From Bifidobacterium eulemuris (lineage in GTDB: Bacteria > Actinomycetota > Actinomycetes > Actinomycetales > Bifidobacteriaceae): 64,000 nucleotides of DNA. Of this stretch, positions 7,917-17,627 are shown in pieces. Within the stretch, counting starts at the first letter, position 1. Every line of letters begins with the position of its first letter. The notes beneath the pieces were generated by a model. It had not been told where the DNA came from, searched no databases, and saw only the letters and a list, made by a program, of their open reading frames with translations. The position numbers were made by a program, and so were the translations under genes. The stretch spans positions 124,001 through 188,000 of the forward strand of contig NZ_CP062938.1 of NCBI RefSeq assembly GCF_014898155.1, given 5' to 3'.

Positions 7917-7962
7917 AACGTCTTTATCCGTTTAGCCGGCTCCATGGCTCCGCTTGTTCTCT

Positions 7963-8012
7963 GATTCCGAGGGGTATTTTTGATGGAAAACGCAAAAATA
8001 CCCCTCGGAATC
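7963..8012. terminator. Perfect 20-bp inverted repeat between convergent genes
   Basis: The arms 7963-7982 and 7993-8012 are perfect complements around a 10-base loop. The GC-rich half lies at the outside and the T/A run at the loop side. It sits between the convergent alkyltransferase-like and peroxiredoxin genes, where a bidirectional terminator is expected. It lacks the usual T-run after the stem. Confidence 0.6.
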
Positions 8013-8080
8013 GATGCGAAGCGACATGTGGGGGAAGCCGAGTCGTCTCGTGATCCTATGAGGGTACGCGTACAAAGGCG

Positions 8081-8623
8081 TCAGCTGAGCTTGTCGAGCT
8101 GTTTGAGGAGCGAATCGACGTGGCCGGTGGCGCGCACGTTGTATCGGGCGAGCAGCACTTGGCCATTGGTGTCAATCACGATCGTCGAGCGAAGCACGCC
8201 GACATGGGTTTTGCCGTAGAGTTTCTTCTCGCCGTATGCGCCATAGAGCTTATGCACGGCGAGATCCATATCGCTCAGCAGCGGGAATGTGAGATGGTCG
8301 CGTTCGCGGAACTTGGCGAGCTTCTCCGGTGAATCCTTGGAGATGCCAAGCACCGTATATCCGGCCGCGGTGAGACGGTTGAGATTGTCACGAAAATCAC
8401 AGGCCTGCTTCGTGCAGCCGGGCGTCATCGCGGCGGGGTAGAAATACACGATCACGCGTTTGCCTTCGGGCAGCACGTCGGAAAAGCGCACGGTGGTACC
8501 GTCATCCGCGGGAAGTGCGAAATCCGGCGCGGTCTGGCCTGGGGTTAGACGGGCGGAGAGTTGAGAATCGGAAACGTTCTGTGTGTCTGGTGTTGCGCTC
8601 ATAAGGCCAGTGTAGACGCTCAT
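8081..8623 (-). CDS. bcp: Thioredoxin-dependent peroxiredoxin, Bcp type
   Basis: A 180-residue protein of the Bcp/PrxQ family, which reduces hydrogen peroxide and organic peroxides using thioredoxin. PGQTAPDFALPADDG opens the fold, VIVYFYPAAMTPGCTKQACD carries the peroxidatic Cys (TPGC) and a resolving Cys five residues later, and YGKTHVGVLRSTIVIDTNG follows. A second start is possible at 8602 (MSATPD); neither has a clear ribosome site, and a TACACT box just before 8602 could belong to the promoter. It is probably a single-gene unit protecting against oxygen stress. Confidence 0.9.
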   Translation of the reverse strand: MSVYTGLMSATPDTQNVSDSQLSARLTPGQTAPDFALPADDGTTVRFSDVLPEGKRVIVYFYPAAMTPGCTKQACDFRDNLNRLTAAGYTVLGISKDSPEKLAKFRERDHLTFPLLSDMDLAVHKLYGAYGEKKLYGKTHVGVLRSTIVIDTNGQVLLARYNVRATGHVDSLLKQLDKLS

Positions 8624-8646
8624 AGGGCGGTTGTGCGGATGTGGCT

Positions 8647-8744
8647 GAGATCCCTCGACTTCGCTCGGGATGACGGAGCGAGTTGCTCGGGATGGCGGAG
8701 GGAGAGTGTGTTTTCCGTCATCCCGAGCGAAGTCGAGGGATCTC
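8647..8744. repeat. Dispersed palindromic repeat, inverted pair
   Basis: One copy of GAGATCCCTCGACTTCGCTC followed by GGGATGACGG (8647-8676) and its reverse complement (8717-8744) face each other across about 40 bases. The same unit occurs at eight or more other places in this window. The RNA would fold into a long hairpin upstream of the peroxiredoxin gene and downstream of nothing on the plus strand. The pair fills the gap between the peroxiredoxin gene and the amidohydrolase gene end. Confidence 0.8.
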
Positions 8745-8791
8745 CTGCTGAATCAGAGCTTCCGGTTAAGACAGCGGAAAGCGTCTGCGCG

Positions 8792-10147
8792 TCAGGACGC
8801 GTAGGTCTGATCGAGAATCTCGTCCAAATCGGCGATGCGCTTGATTTTGGCATCGGGGCGCCAAATCGGATGGCCCTCTGCGACGACCAGATCCGGATGC
8901 TCCAATACACGCAAATCCTCCAAAGGATTGCCGTTCGTCACCAGCAGGTCGGCGGCGCGGCCGGCCGAGATCGAACCGGTGACATCCTCCACGCCGAGAA
9001 TCTCCGCGTTCACGGTCGTCGCCGCATGCAACGCCTCGGCGGCGGTGAATCCGCCACGTTTGACCAGCAGATCCAACTCGCGCCATGTGCCATACTGTGT
9101 GACGAACGTCATCGCCGCATCGGTGCCCACGCCCACACGCAATCCCGCCTCGCGCGCCTGACGTGCGCCCTCAAGCATGCCCGCGACCACGATGCGCGAA
9201 TTCTCCAACTGGATGTCCGTGATGCCGGACACCGACTGATCGACATCCAACAAGGGCAGCGCGGCGCTCAATGTGGGGATCAACGCCGACCAACCGCGCA
9301 AAGCGTTCGGATTGTTCAGGAACAACTCGATAAGGTCGTCGTTCAACACTGCGCCATGTTCGATGGTGTCCACGCCGGCGAGCAGCGCGCGGCGCACGCC
9401 TTCAGTGCTTTGCGCGTGCGCGGCGACGATCACGCCCGACTCGTGCGCGGCATCGCAGATCGCACGCATCTGCTCCACGGTCATCTGCGGAGAACCCGCC
9501 TCGCCCAGTTCCTGCGCGTCCGTCACGCCTCCGGTCGCCGCGATTTTGATCGCGTTCGCGCCATGCGAGATATTCTCCAACGTGTTCGCCCGCGCGGCGT
9601 CCTCATCCGGGCAGACCAGCGCGATCAGCGGCGCGCCGTGACCTTCGGGAATCGCCAGCAGAGGACCGGACGCCAACAGACGCGGTCCGACGATCTCGCC
9701 CGCGTCGATACGGTCGCGCAACGCCACTGCTTCATACCCCACATCACCCAAGGTGCGTAGGGTCGTCACACCGGAACATAGCTGCGTCATCACACTCGAC
9801 TTGGCTTTCGCCGCGATATACGGCCGGCCCAATGGAGAATGGGCGAACGCGGCCACGCGACGCTGCCCGGTCGGCGTCGCCAGTTTGGGATTGATCGGCT
9901 TGCCACCGGAGAACAGATGCGCGTGCGCGTTGATCAGGCCCGGCATCACGGTTTTGCCGGTCGCGTCGAGCATATGGTAGTCGGACGGAATCGGCGTGGA
10001 CAGGCTGGGGGAGACCTGCTCGATACGTCCGTTCGCGCCGACGATGACGGTCATGTCGTTCAGTGTGGTGCCTTCGGCATCGCCGGTGACCAGCGTGGCG
10101 TGCGCGATGGCGAATGGTTCGATGATGGTGGATGGTGCTGCGCTCAT
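8792..10147 (-). CDS. Amidohydrolase family protein (imidazolonepropionase/prolidase-like)
   Basis: A 451-residue metal-dependent hydrolase. The N-terminal strand region ends in [19 protein letters not shown] with the HxH metal motif. [52 protein letters not shown] (metal His), DTIEHGAVL and VGVGTDAAM (metal Asp) follow in the family order. The C-terminus [20 protein letters not shown] closes the small beta domain. Members cleave cyclic amides or Xaa-Pro dipeptides; the substrate cannot be told here. The start at 10147 has AAGGAGCC upstream and is favoured over 10177. Confidence 0.86.
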   Translation of the reverse strand: MSAAPSTIIEPFAIAHATLVTGDAEGTTLNDMTVIVGANGRIEQVSPSLSTPIPSDYHMLDATGKTVMPGLINAHAHLFSGGKPINPKLATPTGQRRVAAFAHSPLGRPYIAAKAKSSVMTQLCSGVTTLRTLGDVGYEAVALRDRIDAGEIVGPRLLASGPLLAIPEGHGAPLIALVCPDEDAARANTLENISHGANAIKIAATGGVTDAQELGEAGSPQMTVEQMRAICDAAHESGVIVAAHAQSTEGVRRALLAGVDTIEHGAVLNDDLIELFLNNPNALRGWSALIPTLSAALPLLDVDQSVSGITDIQLENSRIVVAGMLEGARQAREAGLRVGVGTDAAMTFVTQYGTWRELDLLVKRGGFTAAEALHAATTVNAEILGVEDVTGSISAGRAADLLVTNGNPLEDLRVLEHPDLVVAEGHPIWRPDAKIKRIADLDEILDQTYAS

Positions 10148-10199
10148 GTCAGGCTCCTTTGCGTTCGGCGGCTGCATACCAGTCTAGTCTCGTTGCGGG

Positions 10200-10229
10200 G
10201 AGATCCCTCGACTTCGCTCGGGATGACGG
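10200..10229 (+). repeat. Dispersed palindromic repeat, single copy
   Basis: A single unit of the repeat found at 8647-8676, in the same orientation, between the divergent amidohydrolase and dtd genes. It may act as a spacer or mRNA-end element. Confidence 0.75.
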
Positions 10230-10299
10230 AAGGGGCGGCTCGGGAAGACGGGGAACGTTGGCTCGGGAGTACGGTATGGGGTTGCGTACAGTGGCGGGT

Positions 10300-10785
10300 A
10301 TGAGGATTGTTTTGCAACGAGTGAGCGCCGCGTCGGTGGATGTGATGGATGAGACGACCGGTGAGCGGGATGCGAGCTTTGAGCCACGGTCCATCGGCGA
10401 AGGCTACGTGCTGCTGGTCGGCGTGGACGACGAGGACAGCGACGAGCAGGTGGCATGGCTGGCCCGTAAAATCGCCAACCTGCGCGTGTTCGAGGACGAG
10501 AACGGCAAGATGAACCGCTCCATTCACGACGTCGGCGGCGAAGTGCTGTCCATCTCGCAGTTCACGTTGTTCGGCGACGTGCGCAAAGGCAACCGTCCGA
10601 GTTTCATCGCTGCAGGCAAACCCGAGCACGCCGAGAAGGTATGGCGTCGATTCGGCGACGCCCTGCGAGCCGAAGGTCTGACTGTGAAAGAGGGCAAGTT
10701 CGGCGCGCATATGCGTGTGAGCCTCACCAACGACGGGCCCGTGACCATCGTGATGGACACCGACCAGCTCATGCGCAAGGCGTGA
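10300..10785 (+). CDS. dtd: D-aminoacyl-tRNA deacylase
   Basis: A 161-residue protein of the DTD family, which removes D-amino acids (and glycine from tRNA-Ala) to protect translation. It begins [15 protein letters not shown], and the two catalytic motifs are present: [12 protein letters not shown] (SQFTL) and [13 protein letters not shown] (the NxGPxT motif). The start at 10300 is the first position of homology; the upstream extension to 10132 runs through a dispersed repeat and is not credible. It is transcribed toward the clp genes. Confidence 0.95.
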   Translation: MRIVLQRVSAASVDVMDETTGERDASFEPRSIGEGYVLLVGVDDEDSDEQVAWLARKIANLRVFEDENGKMNRSIHDVGGEVLSISQFTLFGDVRKGNRPSFIAAGKPEHAEKVWRRFGDALRAEGLTVKEGKFGAHMRVSLTNDGPVTIVMDTDQLMRKA

Positions 10786-10890
10786 TGTGCACATGCGTAC
10801 GCTGGCCGCCGAAAAAGCGCGAAACCGCGCCCGCCGTCGCTTGAAGGCGGTAGGCTAGACACTGTTTGAAAACATAGAAGGAGAACCACG

Positions 10891-11505
10891 GTGAGCAATA
10901 TGTTTGCAACCGCCCCGGTCATGGCCGGCGACGAGGCGCCCGCGGGCCCCGCCGATCCGATCTTCAACCGCCTGCTGAAGGACCGCATCATCTGGATGGG
11001 CGAAGAGGTCAAGGACGATATGGCCAACCGCATCTGCGCCCAGCTGCTCATGCTGGCCGCCGAGGACCCGAAGAAAGACATCTGGCTGTACATCAACTCG
11101 CCCGGCGGCTCGATCACCGCGGGCATGGCCATCTACGACACCATGCAGCTCATCGAGCCCGACGTGGCGACCGTGGGCCTGGGCATGTGCGCCTCGATGG
11201 GCCAGTTCCTGCTGAGCTCCGGCACCAAGGGCAAGCGCTATCTGACCAGCCACGCCCGCGTGCTCATGCACCAGCCGTCCGGCGGCATCGGCGGCACCAC
11301 CACAGACGTGCGCATCAACGCCGAACTCATCATGGATATGAAGAAGACGCTCGCCGAACTCACGGCCGAGCAGACCGGCCACACGGTGGAGGAGATCTAC
11401 CGCGACAACGAATACGACCACTGGTTCACCGCCCAGGAGGCGCTGGACTACGGTTTCGTGGACCAGGTGATCACCACACGCGACTCGATGAAGAAGGGGG
11501 AGTGA
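10891..11505 (+). CDS. clpP1: ATP-dependent Clp protease proteolytic subunit 1
   Basis: A 204-residue serine peptidase subunit of the Clp protease. [20 protein letters not shown] is the core of the fold; the nucleophile Ser is in [14 protein letters not shown] near residue 103, and the His is in VLMHQPSGG. The GTG start follows AAGGAG at good distance. The stop is three bases from the next clpP start, so the two subunits are co-translated; in actinobacteria ClpP1 and ClpP2 form mixed rings that work only together. Substrates are fed by ClpX (downstream) or ClpC. Confidence 0.96.
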   Translation: MSNMFATAPVMAGDEAPAGPADPIFNRLLKDRIIWMGEEVKDDMANRICAQLLMLAAEDPKKDIWLYINSPGGSITAGMAIYDTMQLIEPDVATVGLGMCASMGQFLLSSGTKGKRYLTSHARVLMHQPSGGIGGTTTDVRINAELIMDMKKTLAELTAEQTGHTVEEIYRDNEYDHWFTAQEALDYGFVDQVITTRDSMKKGE

Positions 11506-11508
11506 CCC

Positions 11509-12210
11509 ATGGCAAGTGAGGAAGCGAAGTTCGCCGCACGCGCCGACCGTCTCGCCGGCCCCACCGGCGTCATAGGCTTCATGCCGTCCGCGCGCCGCGA
11601 GGCCGCGTTCGCGCCGCAGAACCGGTACGTGCTGCCGCAGTTCGAGGAGAAGACCCCGTACGGCTTCAAGCGTCAGGATCCCTACACCCGTCTGTTCGAG
11701 GACCGCATCATCTTCATGGGCGTGCAGGTGGACGACACCTCCGCCGACGACATCATGGCCCAGCTGCTCGTGCTCGAATCGCAGGATCCGAACCGCGACG
11801 TGATGATGTACATCAACTCGCCGGGCGGTTCCATGACCGCGATGACCGCGATCTACGACACCATGCAGTACATCAAGCCCGACGTGCAGACCGTGTGCCT
11901 CGGCCAGGCCGCCTCCGCCGCCGCGATCCTGCTCGCCGCCGGCACCAAGGGCAAGCGACTGATGCTGCCGAACGCGCGCGTGCTCATCCACCAGCCGGCC
12001 ATCGACCAGGGCTTCGGCAAGGCCACGGAGATCGAGATCCAGGCCAAGGAGATGCTGCGCATGCGCGAATGGCTGGAGAACACGCTCGCCAAGCACACCG
12101 GCCAGGATATCGACCGCATCCGCAAGGACATCGAGGTCGACACCTTCCTGACCGCGCCGCAGGCCAAGGAATACGGCATCGTGGACGAGGTGCTCGAACA
12201 CCGCCAATAG
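11509..12210 (+). CDS. clpP2: ATP-dependent Clp protease proteolytic subunit 2
   Basis: A 233-residue paralogue of the preceding subunit. [19 protein letters not shown] is followed by CLGQAASAAAILLAAGTKG with the catalytic Ser, and ARVLIHQPAI with the His. An N-terminal extension of about 45 residues precedes the homologous part, probably a cleaved propeptide, as in other actinobacterial ClpP proteins. It forms an operon with clpP1 and is followed by a strong terminator. Confidence 0.96.
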   Translation: MASEEAKFAARADRLAGPTGVIGFMPSARREAAFAPQNRYVLPQFEEKTPYGFKRQDPYTRLFEDRIIFMGVQVDDTSADDIMAQLLVLESQDPNRDVMMYINSPGGSMTAMTAIYDTMQYIKPDVQTVCLGQAASAAAILLAAGTKGKRLMLPNARVLIHQPAIDQGFGKATEIEIQAKEMLRMREWLENTLAKHTGQDIDRIRKDIEVDTFLTAPQAKEYGIVDEVLEHRQ

Positions 12211-12253
12211 ATCCCGCGTCCGCGCCCCACGAACTGCGCACGACCTTTACAAG

Positions 12254-12288
12254 CGATACCCCTGACCCGACTGGGTTCAGGGGTATCG
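12254..12288 (+). terminator. Rho-independent terminator after clpP2
   Basis: Stem CGATACCCCTGAACCC-like arms (12254-12268 and 12273-12288) with a four-base loop are followed by GTTGTTT. It lies 44 bases after the clpP2 stop and separates the clpP operon from clpX. Confidence 0.85.
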
Positions 12289-12400
12289 TTGTTTCTCGGG
12301 CATCAACGGATGCGCTCAGATAGGGCGTATCGTGACGGTGCCCGGTGCGGTGCGGGACGGCACGGCGCGAAACGCGCGAGGCAAGACGAAGGAGACGGTC

Positions 12401-13756
12401 ATGGGACGTGTGGTGAGCTACAACGAGGACATCCCACGTTGCACCTTCTGCGGCAAAACCGAACGGCAGGTCAAGAAACTCGTCGCCGGCCCCGGTGCGA
12501 ACATCTGCGACGAATGCATCACGCTATGCGTCGACATCATCTCCGAGGAACGCCAGCGCGACGCGCAGCTCAACGCGTTGAGCCTGCCGAAGCCCGTGCA
12601 GATCAACGACTATCTGGACCGGTACGTGGTCGGCCAGCAGTCAGCCAAGCGTGCGCTGTCCGTGGCCGTGTACAACCATTACAAGCGCGTCAATATGGAA
12701 CTGCGCGAGTCCGCGGACGAACTGGAAGGCGCGGACGACGACAACGCCGCCAAAGCGCGCGCCCGTCAACGCCGCATCGCCCGACGCAACGACCCCTTCG
12801 CCGAAGTGGAGGTCGCCAAGTCGAACATCCTGCTTATGGGACCCACTGGCGTGGGCAAAACCTATCTCGCCCAGTCGCTCGCCCGCGTGATGAACGTGCC
12901 GTTCGTCATCACCGACGCCACCACGCTCACCGAGGCCGGCTATGTGGGCGACGATGTGGAAACCGTGCTGCAACGCCTGCTGCAGGCCGCCGACGGCGAC
13001 GTGAACCGTGCCCAGCACGGCATCATCTACATCGATGAGATCGACAAAATCGCCCGCAAGTCGGGCGAGAACACGTCCATCACGCGCGATGTGTCCGGCG
13101 AGGGCGTGCAGCAGGCGCTGTTGAAGATCCTCGAAGGCACCATCGCCTCCGTGCCGCTGGAAGGCACGCGCAAGCATCGCGAACAGGACACCGTGCAGAT
13201 GGACACGCGCGGCGTCCTGTTCATCTGCGGCGGCGCGTTCGTGGGGCTCACCGACATCATCAAAACCCGTCTCGGCCGGCGCTCCAGCGGTTTCGGCGCG
13301 GCCTGGCATGACCATGAGATCAAGGACGAGGAGCTGCTGAGCCAGGTGAGCGCCGACGATCTGGCCGAATTCGGCCTGTTGCCGGAATTCATCGGCCGTC
13401 TGCCGGTGATCAGCGTGCTGGAGGAGCTGACCGCCGACGATCTGGCGCAGATCCTTACCCAACCGGCCAACGCCCTGACCAAGCAGTACCGCAAGCTCTT
13501 CGCCGTGGACGGCGTGGATCTGGCGTTCACCGATGAGGCCGTCCGCGCCATCGCCGAAACCGCCATCGCGCAGGGGACGGGCGCGCGTGGCCTGCGCTCC
13601 ATCATCGAACGGACCCTGCAGGAGACGATGTTCCAACTGCCCAGCATGGAGGATGTGCGGCAGGTCATCGTCGACGAAGCCTCCGTCAGGGGCGAGGGAA
13701 GCCCGAAACTGCTGCGCGAGGCCGTCGACGACCTGCCCCGCAGGCGCGTGGCCTGA
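12401..13756 (+). CDS. clpX: ATP-dependent Clp protease ATP-binding subunit ClpX
   Basis: A 451-residue AAA+ unfoldase that delivers proteins to ClpP. The N-terminal C4 zinc domain is present (CTFCGK and CDECIT), then [20 protein letters not shown], Walker [18 protein letters not shown], Walker [15 protein letters not shown], the pore-loop and sensor region [14 protein letters not shown], and sensor-2 [10 protein letters not shown]. The start at 12401 follows AAGGAG and begins directly at the zinc domain. The upstream part of the frame to 12332 is not homologous. Confidence 0.97.
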   Translation: MGRVVSYNEDIPRCTFCGKTERQVKKLVAGPGANICDECITLCVDIISEERQRDAQLNALSLPKPVQINDYLDRYVVGQQSAKRALSVAVYNHYKRVNMELRESADELEGADDDNAAKARARQRRIARRNDPFAEVEVAKSNILLMGPTGVGKTYLAQSLARVMNVPFVITDATTLTEAGYVGDDVETVLQRLLQAADGDVNRAQHGIIYIDEIDKIARKSGENTSITRDVSGEGVQQALLKILEGTIASVPLEGTRKHREQDTVQMDTRGVLFICGGAFVGLTDIIKTRLGRRSSGFGAAWHDHEIKDEELLSQVSADDLAEFGLLPEFIGRLPVISVLEELTADDLAQILTQPANALTKQYRKLFAVDGVDLAFTDEAVRAIAETAIAQGTGARGLRSIIERTLQETMFQLPSMEDVRQVIVDEASVRGEGSPKLLREAVDDLPRRRVA

Positions 13757-13840
13757 CGGTATGACACGCCGACTTGCGATGTGGCTCAGCATGTGTATTA
13801 TTGTTCGAGTTGCCTGAACGGCTTCAAGTTCAGACGGCAT

Positions 13841-13914
13841 GCGCGAGTAGCCCAGCGGATTAGAGCAGCTGACTACGGATCAGCAGGTCGCAGGTTCGAA
13901 TCCTGTCTCGCGCA
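13841..13914 (+). tRNA. tRNA-Arg (anticodon ACG), copy 1
   Basis: A 74-base cloverleaf: acceptor GCGCGAG/CTCGCGC, anticodon stem GCTGA/TCAGC with loop CTACGGA (anticodon ACG), T arm GCAGGTTCGAATCCTGT, discriminator A. The 3' CCA is not encoded (CTC follows). It is identical to the second copy 29 bases downstream. Confidence 0.95.
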
Positions 13915-13943
13915 CTCCCGAACCACGGGGATAACAGTGGTAT

Positions 13944-14020
13944 GCGCGAGTAGCCCAGCGGATTAGAGCAGCTGACTACGGATCAGCAGGTCGCAGGTTC
14001 GAATCCTGTCTCGCGCACCA
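13944..14020 (+). tRNA. tRNA-Arg (anticodon ACG), copy 2, CCA encoded
   Basis: Same sequence as the copy at 13841-13914, but with CCA encoded at 14018-14020. The two are evidently co-transcribed and end at the terminator beginning at 14025. The A34 of the anticodon would be deaminated to inosine, to read CGU, CGC and CGA. Confidence 0.95.
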
Positions 14021-14024
14021 GACG

Positions 14025-14052
14025 AAACCCTTGGGAAACCAAGGGTTTTTTC
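14025..14052 (+). terminator. Terminator of the tRNA-Arg pair
   Basis: AAACCCTTGG, loop GAAA, CCAAGGG, then a run of six to seven T, directly after the second tRNA. Confidence 0.92.
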
Positions 14053-14093
14053 AGTTGTAGTCCATAACGATGCCGTGAAAGGTGAGTCGCCTG

Positions 14094-15281
14094 ATGAGCG
14101 TGTACGACTTCGATACCATCCTGGAACGCCACGGCTCCTCATCCGCCAAATGGCATCAGATCGTGGAGGAGATGGGGCACGGCAACGAGGACGTGGTGCC
14201 GCTGTCCGTGGCGGATATGGAGTTCAAGCCCGCTCCCGAAATCGTCGAGGCCATCGTCGAGGCGGCCACGCATGACGTGTTCGGCTACGATTACGCGACC
14301 GACGACTATTTCGCCGCGTTCACCGGCTGGATGGCCCGCCGCCACAACCTCGCCGTTGACCCGGACGCCGTGCGCCTGTCCGACGGCGTGATGCCCGCAA
14401 TCAACACCGTCCTGCGCGCCGTCACCCATCCGGGAGACAAAGTCATCATCCAACGCCCGGTCTACTATCCCTTCACTTTCGCCTGCGAACGCAACGGTCT
14501 GACCATTCTCGACAACACACTGCGCCTAAGCGACGAAGGCCGCTACGAGATGGACTTCGACGATCTCGAAGCCAAGGCCGCCGACCCGCGCTGCACCGCG
14601 ATTCTGCTGTGCAATCCGCACAATCCCGTCGGCCGCGTATGGACCGCCGACGAGCTCAGGCGCGTGGGCGACATCTGCCTGGAACACGGTGTGACCGTGC
14701 TGTGCGACGACATCCACGCCGACTTCGCCCACCCGGGGCATCGCACCGTCATGTTCTCATCATTGGGGGAGCGGTACGCGAACAACGCGTTCGAATTCAC
14801 CGCGCCGACCAAAACCTTCAATCTAGCCGGTCTGCTGTGCTCGAACGCGATCATTCCGAACCCCGAGCTGCGCCGCCGCTTCGACGTGGCCGCCGAGAAC
14901 ATCGGCGGGCTGACCGTCAGCCATTTCGGTCTGGTCGCCTGCCAGGCCGCCTACAACCACGCCGAGCCATGGCTGGACGAGCTGATGGTCGTGCTGCAGC
15001 GCAACCTCGGCGTGATCCGCGATTTCGCGGCACGCACCGACGGCATCCGTCTGATCGAACCCGAAGGCACGTATCTGGCCTGGCTCGACTGCCGCGGACT
15101 CGGATTCGAAACCCCCGAGGCGCAATGCGAGTTCCTGCGCGGCAAGGCCCGTGTGTTCCTCGACGAAGGCTCGATGTTCGGCCAATGCGGCGACTATTTC
15201 GAGCGGGTGAACCTCGCATGCCCCACCGCGCTGCTGGAGCGGGTGCTTGACCGGTGGGGCAAGGCCCTGTCCGAACGCTGA
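14094..15281 (+). CDS. MalY/PatB-type PLP-dependent aminotransferase/cystathionine beta-lyase
   Basis: A 395-residue fold-type I PLP enzyme. VVPLSVADMEFKPAPEIVEA is the typical MalY/PatB N-terminus; LCNPHNPVGRVWTADEL carries the cofactor-contacting Asn, LCDDIHADF the Asp, and FTAPTKTFNLAGL the Schiff-base Lys. Enzymes of this group cleave cystathionine to homocysteine, pyruvate and ammonia, and some act as regulators. The start at 14094 is preferred over GTG 14082 because GAAAGGTGAG lies just upstream. It is a single gene between the tRNAs and nhaA. Confidence 0.9.
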   Translation: MSVYDFDTILERHGSSSAKWHQIVEEMGHGNEDVVPLSVADMEFKPAPEIVEAIVEAATHDVFGYDYATDDYFAAFTGWMARRHNLAVDPDAVRLSDGVMPAINTVLRAVTHPGDKVIIQRPVYYPFTFACERNGLTILDNTLRLSDEGRYEMDFDDLEAKAADPRCTAILLCNPHNPVGRVWTADELRRVGDICLEHGVTVLCDDIHADFAHPGHRTVMFSSLGERYANNAFEFTAPTKTFNLAGLLCSNAIIPNPELRRRFDVAAENIGGLTVSHFGLVACQAAYNHAEPWLDELMVVLQRNLGVIRDFAARTDGIRLIEPEGTYLAWLDCRGLGFETPEAQCEFLRGKARVFLDEGSMFGQCGDYFERVNLACPTALLERVLDRWGKALSER

Positions 15282-15445
15282 CGCGCGTCCAGTGACGATG
15301 CCATGGCGGATGGAGGATCGCCCCGTCATGGAGAAGCCGCCGGCATGCCAGCCATGCGAGACGACGGCGTGTCGTTCCACCGGGTAAGCCCGGGGCGGAA
15401 CGTCCCTACGCGGTCCGTACAATGGAACGGATCTAAGGAGCGGCG

Positions 15446-16891
15446 ATGAGCGTGAACACCACCATGACAGGCACCCCGAGCATGTGGGAAAGGATCCGGC
15501 GCGTAGCCGCCTCCGACCGCATATCAGGCCTGATCATGCTGGGATTCGCCCTCGCCGGTCTGGTGCTCGCCAACCTGCCGTGGACCGCGCACCTGTTCGA
15601 GACGATTTCGGAGACGCAACTGGCGATTCCGTACACGAATATCGACCTGCCGCTCGGCCATTGGGCGCAGGACGGTCTGCTCACCATCTTCTTCCTGATG
15701 GTCGGCCTGGACCTGAAGCAGGAACTCACCACCGGATCGCTGTCCAATCCCAAAGCCGCCGCCGTGCCCATGCTGTGCGCCGTGGGCGGCATGCTGGTGC
15801 CTCCGATCCTGTTTTTGTCGGTGACCGCCCTGTATTCGCGGTTCGCGCCGCCCGGGCCCGGACTGGAGCAGATCGCCAACGGCTCCGTGTTCTCATTCAG
15901 CGACATCGCGCAAGGGTGGGCCGTTCCCACCGCCACGGATATCGCCTTCTCGCTTGCGGTGCTGGCATTGTTCGCCAAAGCGCTGCCGGGCTCGATTCGC
16001 GCGTTTTTGATGACGCTCGCCACGGTCGACGATCTGCTGGCCATTATTTTGATCGCCGTGTTCTTCTCGTCGCTCAACGACTGGTATTGGTTCCTTGGCA
16101 TCGTCGTATGCGCCGTCGTGTGGGCGCTGCTGGTGCGTATGCGCCGCGTGCCGTGGATCGCCGTCGGCTGCGTGGGCATCCTCGCCTGGGTGATGATGTT
16201 CGAGGCCGGCGTGCATCCGACGCTGGCCGGCGTGCTGGTCGGTCTGCTCACTCCGTCGCGTGAGATGTACGGCGAGGCCAGTCCGCGCGCCGAACGTTAT
16301 CACGACAAGCTGCAGCCGTTCTCCTCGTTGCTGGCCTTGCCGATTTTCGCCCTGTTCGCCACGGGCGTGCATTTCGACGCGCTCACTCCCGCGCTGATGG
16401 TCTCACCGGTGGTGGTGGGCATCATCGTGGCGTTGGTGGTCGGCAAGCCTCTGGGCATTATGATCACCGCCTGGGTCACCACACATATCGGCGGATTGAG
16501 TCTGCCGCGTGGGCTGCGCGTGCGGGATCTGCTGCCCGCCTCATGCGCGTGCGGCATCGGTTTCACCGTGTCCTTCCTGATCGCCTCGCTGGCCTATACG
16601 GATGCGGAGCTTTCGGCGGAGGCCCGTTTCGGTGTGCTGATGGCCTCGCTGATCGCGGCCGCCATCTCCGGTGTGCTGCTACACCGCCAATCCCAACGAT
16701 ACGAGGCGGAGCAGGCCTCTGAAACGGAAGGCAAGCGGAGCCTTGAAGCGATGTCCGAACAGGTCACCACACTGTCGGACGGCACGCAAAGCGTGACCAT
16801 CGAAGCGTTCACACAGGAACAGTTGGCGCAGATCAAAGCGCGAAAACTACGGGAGAAAATACGCCAAAGGAGGCATGATGACCGAACATGA
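15446..16891 (+). CDS. nhaA: Na+/H+ antiporter NhaA
   Basis: A 481-residue membrane protein with about 12 hydrophobic helices. Diagnostic parts are DGLLTIFFLMVGLDLKQEL, PTATDIAFSLAVLALF with the Asp of the ion site region, LMTLATVDDLLAIILIA (the DD pair), and GIGFTVSFLIASLAY. A charged C-terminal extension of about 60 residues, ending in KARKLREKIRQRR, is predicted to be cytoplasmic. AAGGAG precedes the ATG. It exchanges sodium for protons and supports salt and pH tolerance. Its end overlaps the next gene by 17 bases. Confidence 0.95.
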   Translation: MSVNTTMTGTPSMWERIRRVAASDRISGLIMLGFALAGLVLANLPWTAHLFETISETQLAIPYTNIDLPLGHWAQDGLLTIFFLMVGLDLKQELTTGSLSNPKAAAVPMLCAVGGMLVPPILFLSVTALYSRFAPPGPGLEQIANGSVFSFSDIAQGWAVPTATDIAFSLAVLALFAKALPGSIRAFLMTLATVDDLLAIILIAVFFSSLNDWYWFLGIVVCAVVWALLVRMRRVPWIAVGCVGILAWVMMFEAGVHPTLAGVLVGLLTPSREMYGEASPRAERYHDKLQPFSSLLALPIFALFATGVHFDALTPALMVSPVVVGIIVALVVGKPLGIMITAWVTTHIGGLSLPRGLRVRDLLPASCACGIGFTVSFLIASLAYTDAELSAEARFGVLMASLIAAAISGVLLHRQSQRYEAEQASETEGKRSLEAMSEQVTTLSDGTQSVTIEAFTQEQLAQIKARKLREKIRQRRHDDRT

Positions 16892-17627
16892 GACGCAATC
16901 GCCGTTAGGCAGCACCTATCACCGCGGTCCGGTGATTATGCGCGGCGACATGATTCCGCAGGAGAGCACCACCGCGAATCTGTTGCGCTCCGACCAGAAC
17001 GCCGATTGGCTGCATATGGATCCATGGCGTGTGCTGCGCATCCAGTCCGAATTCGTGGACGGCTTCGGCGCGCTGGCCGAACTCGGTCCCGCGATATCGG
17101 TGTTCGGCTCCGCGCGCGTGCAGGAGCAGGATCCGGACTATCAGGCGGCGCAAACCATGGGAGAGCTTATCGCGCGGCAAGGAATCGCCGTGATCACCGG
17201 TGGAGGTCCCGGCATCATGGAGGCGGCCAACCGCGGTGCCGCCATGGCCGGCGGACGATCCGTGGGATTGGGCATCGAACTGCCCCAGGAACAGGGCATC
17301 AACGAGTGGGTGAACCTCGGTATGAGTTTCCGCTACTTCTTCGTGCGCAAAACCATGTTCGTCAAATACTCATCCGGCGTGATCATCTGCCCGGGAGGAT
17401 TCGGCACTTTGGACGAGATGTTCGAACTGCTCACCCTTGTGCAGACGCATAAGGTCACGTCCATGCCGATCGTGCTGTTCGGGCGCGACTACTGGCAGGG
17501 ATTGTTGGACTGGCTGGCGGGAGAGGTCAGCGGGCGCGGTATGATCGCGCCCGTAGATCCGCATCTGGTCACGGTCACCGACGATCCCGAAGAGGCTGTG
17601 CGCGTCGCCGTCAGCGGCATCCGTTAA
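16875..17627 (+). CDS. LOG family protein (TIGR00730), nucleoside 5'-monophosphate phosphoribohydrolase-like
   Basis: A 250-residue Rossmann-fold protein. The two family motifs are present: ITGGGPGIMEAANRGA and CPGGFGTLDEMFELLT (the PGGxGTxxE catalytic motif). LOG proteins cleave AMP or cytokinin nucleotides to base and ribose 5-phosphate; the bacterial role is unclear. AAAGGAGG lies just before the ATG, inside the nhaA 3' end, so the two are co-transcribed. The TAA stop shares TTAA with the stop of the opposing methyltransferase gene. Confidence 0.9.
   Translation: MMTEHETQSPLGSTYHRGPVIMRGDMIPQESTTANLLRSDQNADWLHMDPWRVLRIQSEFVDGFGALAELGPAISVFGSARVQEQDPDYQAAQTMGELIARQGIAVITGGGPGIMEAANRGAAMAGGRSVGLGIELPQEQGINEWVNLGMSFRYFFVRKTMFVKYSSGVIICPGGFGTLDEMFELLTLVQTHKVTSMPIVLFGRDYWQGLLDWLAGEVSGRGMIAPVDPHLVTVTDDPEEAVRVAVSGIR

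Noticed and set aside
8561..9760. 399-residue plus-strand frame across the peroxiredoxin-amidohydrolase region
   Set aside because: It is antisense to the clear amidohydrolase gene, has the Arg/His-rich look of a GC-rich shadow frame, no ribosome site and no recognisable motif.
10855..12207. 450-residue minus-strand frame opposite clpP1-clpP2
   Set aside because: It is the antisense of two firmly identified protease genes and consists of Val/His/Gly/Arg-rich shadow translation.
12641..13840. 399-residue minus-strand frame opposite clpX
   Set aside because: Shadow of clpX on the other strand.
13841..14020. Attachment site of an integrated element at the tandem tRNA-Arg genes
   Set aside because: No integrase and no foreign block flank the tRNAs; the neighbours on both sides are housekeeping genes, and the duplicate is a whole tRNA gene with its own terminator.
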